A stretch of 46,655 nt of DNA, from contig JAUNAF010000007.1 of assembly GCA_030527715.1 (NCBI GenBank), forward strand, positions 1-46,655, read 5' to 3'. The DNA is from Eubacteriales bacterium (GTDB taxonomy: Bacteria > Bacillota > Clostridia > Lachnospirales > Lachnospiraceae). This document shows positions 40,707-46,655 of this stretch, piece by piece; position 1 is the first letter of the stretch; every line of letters starts with the position of its first letter. Made by a program: the position numbers and the translations under genes. The notes under the pieces were generated by a model. That model worked only from the letters and a program-made list of their open reading frames with translations, did no database searches and had not been told where the DNA came from.

Positions 40707-42008
40707 TTATTTTCTCAGCGGAATCAGAATCTTCAGCTCAGCCCAGTGATCCTTCCACTGAAGATTCATCGCACCATCATATTTTTCCACGGTATGACGG
40801 ATACTTTTTAATCTGTATCCTTGAAATCCCGTTTCTGTATTCTTCTCCGATGACTTCAGACCATCCTGCTGCACTACCTCTTCCTCTGCATAGTTTTCAA
40901 ATCTCAGAATCAGAAATTCTTTCTGCTGAAAGATCGCCGCATGGATCAGGCGCTTCTGCGTATCTTCTACTCTAAGCTCAGACTCTATTGCATTGTCCAG
41001 TGCATTTCCCACAATGCTGCAGATATCCATCACATCCATAAAACTCAGCAGCGTTCCGTCCGCAACACAGTTAAAGGTGATATTCTTTTTTTCACAGACG
41101 GTGCTTTTTCCGGTCAGCAAGGTGTCCAGAACACTGTTTCCCGTCTTATTCTGCGCCACATACTGCCGTATCTCCTGCTCCATCTGATCCAGATAATCTG
41201 CACGTTTCTTCGGATTCTTCTCTTCTCTGAGCACAGCGATCTGCTGCTTCAGATCATGATAACGATAGTTGATCAGCTCTATGGCAGCTTTCGACTGCTC
41301 ATACTGGCGGTACTGATTTTCCAGAATCTGCTGCACGGCGTCCAGCTCTCTCTGCGTGCGTATCTGCGTTCTCTGGATCAGATGTGCATACAGCATAGCA
41401 GCGCCTCCCATAGATACCATCGTTCTGAGTGTTGATGCTTCCGCTTCATAATTGGAGCTGAATGGTGTGGATTCGTTGATCAGACTGAGATTGCTCAGGA
41501 TAAATACTCCGGCAACGATCAGTGTCGTTGAGACGAGTTCCGCACTGCTGATATCCAGCATGGTCTCCGGTCTCATCTGACGCCGCATCAGCATGAAAAA
41601 CACCGTACAGAGAATCAGATAGACCAGCAGCATAAAGGCTATCCGCAAGCCGATCTGATCGCTGCTTCCGCTAAAGTAAAATGTATAACACTGCCACTCC
41701 AGCGTACTGATAAATTCCCCGAACAGATAGGCGTGCAGTCCAAGATAGCAGATGTCTCTCCAGGGCAGGATACAGCAGCAAAACAGTGTCAGATCGATCA
41801 GCAGAATCGATGTCAGTACTGCAATGATCCAGACCAGTCGATTGACATGCGGGAAAGAAGCTATCGTCAGACACTGTGCTGCCAGACAGACTGCACAGAT
41901 GACTGCTTCCCTCCAGCCATGAAATCTTCTTTTTCTGTTCATGACGATCGCCATACAGGAACACCACTGTGCGACTGCTATTAACGTACTCGGAATACTC
42001 AAAACCAT
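40707..42008 (-). CDS. AgrC-like GHKL sensor histidine kinase
   Basis: This 433-residue membrane kinase has about six hydrophobic helices in residues 1-210, a coiled-coil linker (TQIRTQRELDAVQQILENQY), the phospho-acceptor motif YRYHDLKQQ (His251) and a GHKL ATPase domain with N-box GNALDNAIES. Helical N-terminal sensors of this type often respond to peptides or small molecules. It follows its LytTR regulator by 2 nt and closes the operon. The signal is unknown. Confidence 0.92.
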   Translation of the reverse strand: MVLSIPSTLIAVAQWCSCMAIVMNRKRRFHGWREAVICAVCLAAQCLTIASFPHVNRLVWIIAVLTSILLIDLTLFCCCILPWRDICYLGLHAYLFGEFISTLEWQCYTFYFSGSSDQIGLRIAFMLLVYLILCTVFFMLMRRQMRPETMLDISSAELVSTTLIVAGVFILSNLSLINESTPFSSNYEAEASTLRTMVSMGGAAMLYAHLIQRTQIRTQRELDAVQQILENQYRQYEQSKAAIELINYRYHDLKQQIAVLREEKNPKKRADYLDQMEQEIRQYVAQNKTGNSVLDTLLTGKSTVCEKKNITFNCVADGTLLSFMDVMDICSIVGNALDNAIESELRVEDTQKRLIHAAIFQQKEFLILRFENYAEEEVVQQDGLKSSEKNTETGFQGYRLKSIRHTVEKYDGAMNLQWKDHWAELKILIPLRK

Positions 42009-42010
42009 AG

Positions 42011-42718
42011 CTATCTCACCTCACTCCAGTAGTTGGTCAGTTCCTCCATAAATCGTGCTTTTCTTGCTCTGCTCAGCAGCAGCTGATCTCCGTGAACCAC
42101 AGCGCAGCCGTCACGAATACTGTCTACATGTCCGAGATTGATCAGATATCCCTTGTTTCCTCTGCAAAAATGAAAGCTGCCAAGTCTCTCCTCTGCCGCC
42201 TTCATTGTATCTGATACCTCATAATCACCTCCTGCAGTATGATAGATCAGCTGGTGTCCCTGACTCTCTATATAATAGAGATCTTTCAGATCCAGTCGAA
42301 CGATCCCTCCGCGAATCTGAATGGTGATCATCTGCTGTGTTCTCCGGTTCATTCTGCCGATGGCTCTGTTCAGTCTTTCGGAAAATGCAAAATAGGTGAT
42401 CGGCTTTACAATATAATCCAGTGCCTCCACAGCATAACCGCGAATCGCATACTGTCTCATATTTGTGATAAAGATGATCACAACTTCCGCATCTGTTTTT
42501 CGTATCTTTTCGGCAGCTGTCATTCCATCCATAAAGCGCATCTGGATATCCATAAGTATGATATCGAACTGTGCTCGATAATTTTCTACGATTTCCTCCC
42601 CGTCTGAAAACCATGTGATCTCAAAGTTTTCTTTTCTCTCACTTTCGAAACGCAGCAGATATTCCTTAAGCTGCTCCATGTAGATCTGTTCATCTTCTAC
42701 GATTGCAATTCTGACCAT
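42011..42718 (-). CDS. LytTR-family response regulator
   Basis: This 235-residue regulator has a receiver domain (VRIAIVEDE, phospho-acceptor Asp57 in IILMDIQM, Lys in YIVKPI) and a C-terminal LytTR DNA-binding domain (GGIVRLDLKDLYYIESQGHQLIYH to FHFCRGNKGYLINL). The start at 42718 is supported by GGAGGAAG; a longer reading would overlap rsmH. It lies 14 nt after rsmH and before its kinase. Its targets may include the flavin reductase immediately downstream. Confidence 0.93.
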   Translation of the reverse strand: MVRIAIVEDEQIYMEQLKEYLLRFESERKENFEITWFSDGEEIVENYRAQFDIILMDIQMRFMDGMTAAEKIRKTDAEVVIIFITNMRQYAIRGYAVEALDYIVKPITYFAFSERLNRAIGRMNRRTQQMITIQIRGGIVRLDLKDLYYIESQGHQLIYHTAGGDYEVSDTMKAAEERLGSFHFCRGNKGYLINLGHVDSIRDGCAVVHGDQLLLSRARKARFMEELTNYWSEVR

Positions 42719-42732
42719 ACTTCCTCCGAGTT

Positions 42733-43779
42733 TTAAGCCCTGACCGCCCAGCGAAGTTTTGTCGATCTGGCTCTTCCGTTCTGTCTGCACTCCTCCGCAG
42801 ACGGACGGATCACCTCTTTCGAGATCTCCGAAAAAATACCTTCCTTATAATACTGTCGAAAAGCCTTTTTTACGAGGCGGTCTTCTCCGGAATGGAAGGT
42901 AAGTATTGCCGCACGTCCTCCAGGTGCGAGCACTCCGGGAAGCTTTGTCAGAAACGCATCGAGCACCTCAAATTCGCTGTTTACATCGATACGCAGTGCC
43001 TGGAATGTTCTCTGACAGGTTTTCTTTACGATATCCTTCTTTTCCTTATTATCCGGCAGGAATTTCAATGCTCTCTCAATTGCCTCAGCCAGCTGCGTGG
43101 TCGTCTCGATCTTCTGACCGCGTCGAAATCCCTTAAAGACCTCCTCTGCGATCTCTGCAGCATACGGCTCATCGGAATTTTCGATCAGCATTCCCTCAAA
43201 TTCCTCTTTGGTGATCTCTCTGAGGCGTTCTGCAGCGGAGACCCCGCTTTCCGGATTCAGTCTCAGATCCAGCGGTCCCTCCAGCTTATAGGAAAATCCT
43301 CTTGCCGGATTGTCGATCTGCATGGAAGACACACCCAGATCCGCCATCAGAAAATCAAACGGACCGTATTTTTCTGCGACCTGGTCAATATTTGCGAAAT
43401 TTTCCTGAATGACTGTGAGGATATCCTCTCCATAACCTGCTTTTCTGAGTCTCTCCGTTGTCTTCACGATCTCGATCGGATCAATGTCCAACGCATACAG
43501 ATGGCCGTTTCCCTGTAACTGTTCCAGCATTTTTGAGGAATGACCGCCATAGCCGAAGGTACAGTCAAGTCCCTTCTCTCCCGGCTGTATCCTCAGATTC
43601 TCAAGGATTTCTGAAACCATGATCGAAATATGCATTCCTGCAGGTGTGCTTCCCTTACTGATGACCTTTGCGATCGTATCTGCATATTTTTCCGGCTGAT
43701 GCTCCTTATATTTTTCTTCGAAGGTTCTCGGGTGTGTTCCCTTGTAGCGGACTCTTCGTTTGTGTTCTGTCTCTGCCAT
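42733..43779 (-). CDS. rsmH: 16S rRNA (cytosine-N4)-methyltransferase RsmH or close paralogue
   Basis: This SAM-dependent methyltransferase of the MraW/RsmH family modifies C1402 of 16S rRNA in the canonical member. The 348 residues include the SAM loop DCTFGYGGHSSKML, DLGVSSMQIDNPARGFSY, LDLRLNPE and the terminal ARSTKLRWAVRA. Unlike typical RsmH it has about 45 extra N-terminal residues (RVRYKGTHPRTFEEKYKEHQP), and the opening HIPVLL is HISIMV. It is not in a cell-division (mra) cluster but between a hydrolase and a two-component system, so it may be the second, divergent copy. Confidence 0.85.
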   Translation of the reverse strand: MAETEHKRRVRYKGTHPRTFEEKYKEHQPEKYADTIAKVISKGSTPAGMHISIMVSEILENLRIQPGEKGLDCTFGYGGHSSKMLEQLQGNGHLYALDIDPIEIVKTTERLRKAGYGEDILTVIQENFANIDQVAEKYGPFDFLMADLGVSSMQIDNPARGFSYKLEGPLDLRLNPESGVSAAERLREITKEEFEGMLIENSDEPYAAEIAEEVFKGFRRGQKIETTTQLAEAIERALKFLPDNKEKKDIVKKTCQRTFQALRIDVNSEFEVLDAFLTKLPGVLAPGGRAAILTFHSGEDRLVKKAFRQYYKEGIFSEISKEVIRPSAEECRQNGRARSTKLRWAVRA

Positions 43780-43826
43780 AGTTATCCCTCATTTCTGATT
43801 GACTCTGAATAGTTGCGATAATTTCT

Positions 43827-44606
43827 CTATTCTGCAAGTAATTCTCTTACTGCCTGATTGATCATTGCCTTATGTCTTACCGGATCCTCGTCCTTGTTTG
43901 GGATCTCTGTAAATACAGACCCAGGCAGTCTGCGGTGCAGATACTCTCCGTATGCAAACGGATGTACAAAATCTCCTCTGCAGGCGAGAATGCGGACGGC
44001 AAGCTCCCTCGGAAGTGAAGGAATCTCATCTACCGGTGCCTGTGCCGGAAGCCTGAGATATTTCTGCCAGCAGCGCAGCGCTGCCTCCTCGTGAAATGGA
44101 CCGGTAAAGGCATTTCGTGTATAGGTGGAGGGCCCTTCTACCAGTTTCCATCCCTGACTTTTCTGAAACTCTGCAAAGTTCTGATCTCGCAGGCTGACTG
44201 CCATATCATGATATGCCAGCTGCACTTTTTCAGACATCGGATGCTCTGTCCATGCATTTCGTATCAGCAGCATCCCGCAGATCTGCTCCGGAACGATCTC
44301 CGCCATCCTCAGACAGATAGCTGCTCCCATGGAGATCCCTGCCAGATAATATTTTTTCAGTCCCAGCTGTCTGACAAGCTCCAGCAGATCTTCTGTCAAT
44401 GACGCAAAGCTGTAGGTTTCCTCACAAAATTCACTGTTTCCGTGTCCCTGAAAATTCGGAACGATCATCTGCACTCCGCTTAACGGTTCGCAGGTGCTGC
44501 GGATCTGCTCTACGGATCCTCCCATTCCATGCAGGAAGATCAGCGGCGTGCCCTCTCCCCAGGTCTCATACTCCAGTTTTAATCCTCTGTTCGTATATTC
44601 TTTCAT
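43827..44606 (-). CDS. Alpha/beta-fold hydrolase
   Basis: This is a serine hydrolase of the alpha/beta superfamily (259 residues from 44606). TPLIFLHGMGGS is the oxyanion region, AGISMGAA carries the nucleophile (Ser92), CRGDFVHP the likely acid and EDPVRHKAMI the histidine. The ATG overlaps the stop of the isomerase gene (ATGA), and GGGAG lies 5 nt upstream. The substrate could be an ester, lactone or glycoside-derived product handled with the upstream oxidoreductase and isomerase. Confidence 0.9.
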   Translation of the reverse strand: MKEYTNRGLKLEYETWGEGTPLIFLHGMGGSVEQIRSTCEPLSGVQMIVPNFQGHGNSEFCEETYSFASLTEDLLELVRQLGLKKYYLAGISMGAAICLRMAEIVPEQICGMLLIRNAWTEHPMSEKVQLAYHDMAVSLRDQNFAEFQKSQGWKLVEGPSTYTRNAFTGPFHEEAALRCWQKYLRLPAQAPVDEIPSLPRELAVRILACRGDFVHPFAYGEYLHRRLPGSVFTEIPNKDEDPVRHKAMINQAVRELLAE

Positions 44607-45427
44607 AAACACTCCCTGAGATACTCAGCACGGGCCGCGATCTCTTCCTCTTCCAGACCATGCATGATCAGTGAACCGCGATACCCTGCATTGATCAGTT
44701 TTTTCATATAATAAGGCCAGTCTATTTCTCCTCTGCCTGCACCGCAGAAACTCAGTTTTCCGTCATAACGGTAATCCTTGGCATGAGCCGTCACGATTTC
44801 CTCTGACAGCAATGCAAATGCTTTGTCGATTTCTTCATGGATATCACGCATTTCTCCCGGTCGGAACAGGTTCGCAGCATCCATGATCACTTTCAGCTGC
44901 GGACACTGAAATTCATCCAGATATTTTCTCGCTCTCTCCGGTGTGTTGATAATGTTGGATGGCTCTGTCTCAAACGCAAGCACAACCCCTTCTTTTTCTG
45001 CGATTCTCAGGATCGCCTCTGTCGTGCGCAGCAAATCACTCCAGGCTGCATCTGTGAGATTCTGATCATCCCAGGTCCACTTGTCTTTTGGGTGTCTGGA
45101 ACCTGTGCAGAGTGAGACCACCGGAATCTCAAGCTGTGCCGCAGCATAGCACTGAAGCCGAAACTGCTCGATCGACTTCTTTCTTCTGTCATTCTCCGGA
45201 TCGATCATATTGAAGGTGCCCGTCAGCACATCCAGCGCGATTCCGGATTCTCTTGCGGAGTGACGTATCTGCAGAAGCAGCTTTTCCGGAATCTTCTCCG
45301 GGAGAGGTGTCAGACCTGCATTCTGAAAATTATACTGTGTATGAAAAATACCATCCTCCTGCATCCGCTGAAATGTCTTTTCCACCTCCGTACAGTGGTA
45401 GGTTCTCGAAAAAACACCGATCTCCAT
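44603..45427 (-). CDS. Sugar phosphate isomerase/epimerase (xylose isomerase-like TIM barrel)
   Basis: This AP-endonuclease-2/xylose-isomerase-like TIM barrel has 274 residues from 45427. Metal-binding acidic and histidine positions are suggested by VVLAFETEPSN, VIMDAANLF, IVTAHAKDY and GEIDWPYYMKKL. The start is 2 nt after the oxidoreductase stop, with GGGGGA upstream. In gut bacteria such barrels act as inosose or sugar isomerases, and some cleave 3-keto-C-glycosides together with a Gfo/Idh enzyme; the exact reaction here is unknown. Confidence 0.88.
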   Translation of the reverse strand: MEIGVFSRTYHCTEVEKTFQRMQEDGIFHTQYNFQNAGLTPLPEKIPEKLLLQIRHSARESGIALDVLTGTFNMIDPENDRRKKSIEQFRLQCYAAAQLEIPVVSLCTGSRHPKDKWTWDDQNLTDAAWSDLLRTTEAILRIAEKEGVVLAFETEPSNIINTPERARKYLDEFQCPQLKVIMDAANLFRPGEMRDIHEEIDKAFALLSEEIVTAHAKDYRYDGKLSFCGAGRGEIDWPYYMKKLINAGYRGSLIMHGLEEEEIAARAEYLRECL

Positions 45428-45429
45428 CT

Positions 45430-46518
45430 TTATAATCCCCCTTTGACATCCTTCAGTAAGATCCACGCCCCATGCTGCTGAACTGACTGATAAGTCGCGA
45501 TCAGTGCTTTCATTACCATGATACCATCTTCCGCCGTTGCGCCGGTATAAGGTGCATCATACAGCACAGTATCTGCAAATCCTTCCAGCTCTCTTCGATA
45601 AAACTGACCGTCGAAAGCTGCCGGTCGTACTCTGGTCTGCGTCTCTGCGTCAAAACAGTCTACTTCACTGCTTCTGAATTCCCAGGGATTGAATGTATTT
45701 GCAAATACGGTTCCCTTTGTTCCGTAATATTCGAATCCCTCATGCCAGAGTTCTGCGATGGACACGATCAGATTCAGGTTTCCGATCACTCCGTTTTCGA
45801 ACTCACAGTCGATCAGCCAGGAATGCTGCTTTTCACTGTGTACATAACGTGCGGAAACTGCACGGATCGGACCAGCCATATAGAGGGCGGTATCAAACAG
45901 ATGCGAACCGTGTCCCAGCAGATAATAATGATCCAGAATTTCCTTTGGATTTCCTGCAGGCTTGATCGCACCTGCGCCAGAGCAGATGACCGGCTGCACA
46001 TTGTCTGTCAGTGTATAACGTCCGATACTGTCACAGTACCATCCTTTATAAGTTGTAGGTGTACCGAGTTTTTCATCTGCGAATTTTTTTCCAAAACTGA
46101 TGCCTTCATCGTAGCGCTTCATATGACCGACCTGAAGCTTCCGTCCGTTTTCTTTCGCAAGCTGATCCAGCTCCTCACATTCTTCTATCGAAACTCCCAT
46201 CGGCTTTTCGACAAAGACATGCTTTCCTGCGAGAATTGCCTTTTTTGCGCAGGGAACATGAAACTGATCTCCGATGCCGATAATTACAGCTTCGACTTCA
46301 GGGTCCGCGAGCATCTCCTCATAATCTGTATACGCCCTGTCCGGGGAGTAGATCGCTGCCATCTTGCTGCAGAGTTCTTCAGATGCATCGCAGATCGCCT
46401 GCAAATGCAGATTTCTTGATTTTGTTACACCGATCAGATGTGCTGCCTGTGAAATCTGGCCGCAGCCTAAGATTCCAACCTTCAGCAGTCTCTCCTCTTT
46501 CTTGAAATTAATATTCAT
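45430..46518 (-). CDS. Gfo/Idh/MocA-family oxidoreductase
   Basis: This NAD(P)-dependent dehydrogenase oxidises or reduces sugars, inositols or glycosides. The 362 residues begin with MNINFKKEERLLKVGILGCG (Rossmann GxGxxS/A) and contain the diagnostic EKPMGVSIEE and a C-terminal substrate domain (YYLLGHGSHLFD, GHMKRYDEG). The start at 46518 is backed by GAGGT; the longer frame lacks one. First gene of the operon that runs into the isomerase, hydrolase, rsmH and the two-component genes. Confidence 0.9.
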   Translation of the reverse strand: MNINFKKEERLLKVGILGCGQISQAAHLIGVTKSRNLHLQAICDASEELCSKMAAIYSPDRAYTDYEEMLADPEVEAVIIGIGDQFHVPCAKKAILAGKHVFVEKPMGVSIEECEELDQLAKENGRKLQVGHMKRYDEGISFGKKFADEKLGTPTTYKGWYCDSIGRYTLTDNVQPVICSGAGAIKPAGNPKEILDHYYLLGHGSHLFDTALYMAGPIRAVSARYVHSEKQHSWLIDCEFENGVIGNLNLIVSIAELWHEGFEYYGTKGTVFANTFNPWEFRSSEVDCFDAETQTRVRPAAFDGQFYRRELEGFADTVLYDAPYTGATAEDGIMVMKALIATYQSVQQHGAWILLKDVKGGL

Positions 46519-46563
46519 ATCTGTGACCTCACTGGGATAAAAGATTCTTCTGCTTACCTTTCC

Positions 46564-46591
46564 AGTATAGCACAAAAAGAAAAAGCTCCAA
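46564..46591 (-). promoter_or_regulatory. Promoter of the Gfo/Idh operon, overlapping a tRNA terminator
   Basis: TATACT (46564-46569) with TTGGAG (46586-46591) 16 nt upstream on the minus strand, about 45 nt before the Gfo/Idh start. The -35 lies inside the descending arm of the tRNA terminator, so tRNA termination and operon initiation share DNA. Confidence 0.6.
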
Positions 46592-46615
46592 ACCAGAATT
46601 TCTGATTTGAAGCTT
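46571..46615 (-). terminator. Intrinsic terminator of the tRNA gene
   Basis: A 14-bp stem (46602-46615 with 46583-46596; two G-U pairs) has a 5-nt loop and is followed on the minus strand by TTTTTCTTTTT. It starts 5 nt past the tRNA 3' end. Confidence 0.88.
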
Positions 46616-46619
46616 TGTC

Positions 46620-46655
46620 TGCCGCAGACCGGAATCGAACCGGTACGGGAGATTA
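46620..46655 (-). tRNA. Partial tRNA, probably tRNA-Leu (3' end only)
   Basis: On the minus strand the last 36 nt show the T-arm ACCGG-TTCGATT-CCGGT (46628-46644), a 7-nt acceptor strand CTGCGGC (46621-46627) and discriminator A (46620). The preceding TAATCTCCCGT looks like the 3' side of a long variable arm, so this is a class II tRNA. The implied 5' acceptor strand GCCGCAG and discriminator A fit tRNA-Leu better than Ser or Tyr. The anticodon is outside the window. CCA is not encoded. Confidence 0.7.

Overview
The window looks like a chromosomal segment from a gut-type Lachnospiraceae (Clostridia, Bacillota). The basis is the gene content and order: rpmF-plsX-acpP-rnc-smc-ftsY, a B12-independent glycyl-radical microcompartment, an AgrC/LytTR-type two-component system, a BMP-type nucleoside transporter next to xpt, and ABC sugar porters without their own ATPase. 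Strong AGGAGG ribosome sites and TTGACA-N17-TATAAT promoters fit as well. Almost every gene is on the minus strand; the only plus-strand gene I support is the AraC-type regulator at 9602-10450. No insertion sequence, prophage, CRISPR array or rRNA was seen.

Layout, left to right. (1) 1-7560: housekeeping block, transcribed right to left: YceD-rpmF, plsX-acpP, then rnc-smc-ftsY. (2) 7588-10450: monocistronic L-fucose isomerase and a divergent AraC regulator. (3) 10438-23528: a complete GRM5-like (fucose/rhamnose, propanediol) bacterial microcompartment locus. Transcription order is glycyl-radical propanediol dehydratase, activase, PduU-like shell protein and PduV-like GTPase; then a second promoter; then fuculose-phosphate-type aldolase, CoA-acylating aldehyde dehydrogenase, alcohol dehydrogenase, four BMC-H-type genes, PduL, PduN, PduS, PduT and a DeoR regulator. 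Inferred pathway: deoxysugar phosphate to lactaldehyde plus DHAP, then 1,2-propanediol, propanal, propanol and propionyl-phosphate. The aldolase, both dehydrogenases and PduL carry terminal helices resembling encapsulation peptides.

(4) 23664-30377: a sugar ABC transporter (binding protein and two permeases) with an ADP-dependent-type sugar kinase, a class II aldolase and an RpiR regulator. (5) 30382-36984: xpt plus a BMP-type nucleoside ABC transporter, followed by an MGMT-like protein and a GNAT acetyltransferase in the same operon. (6) 37003-40527: a Tat-exported FMN/FAD reductase and a HemN/HemW-like protein that has lost its radical-SAM cysteines. (7) 40636-46591: Gfo/Idh/MocA oxidoreductase, TIM-barrel isomerase/epimerase, alpha/beta hydrolase, RsmH and a GHKL/LytTR two-component system. 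(8) the 3' end of a class II tRNA (probably Leu) with its terminator.

Most interesting signals: a BMC-H shell protein with a 97-residue charged N-terminal extension and an internal start; GTTGTTTT direct repeats at helical spacing upstream of both microcompartment promoters, one set overlapping the end of the GTPase gene; a cysteine-rich linker in the aldolase; the cluster-less HemN-like partner of a flavin reductase with an aberrant flavinylation motif; and a kinase plus aldolase sugar operon of unknown substrate.
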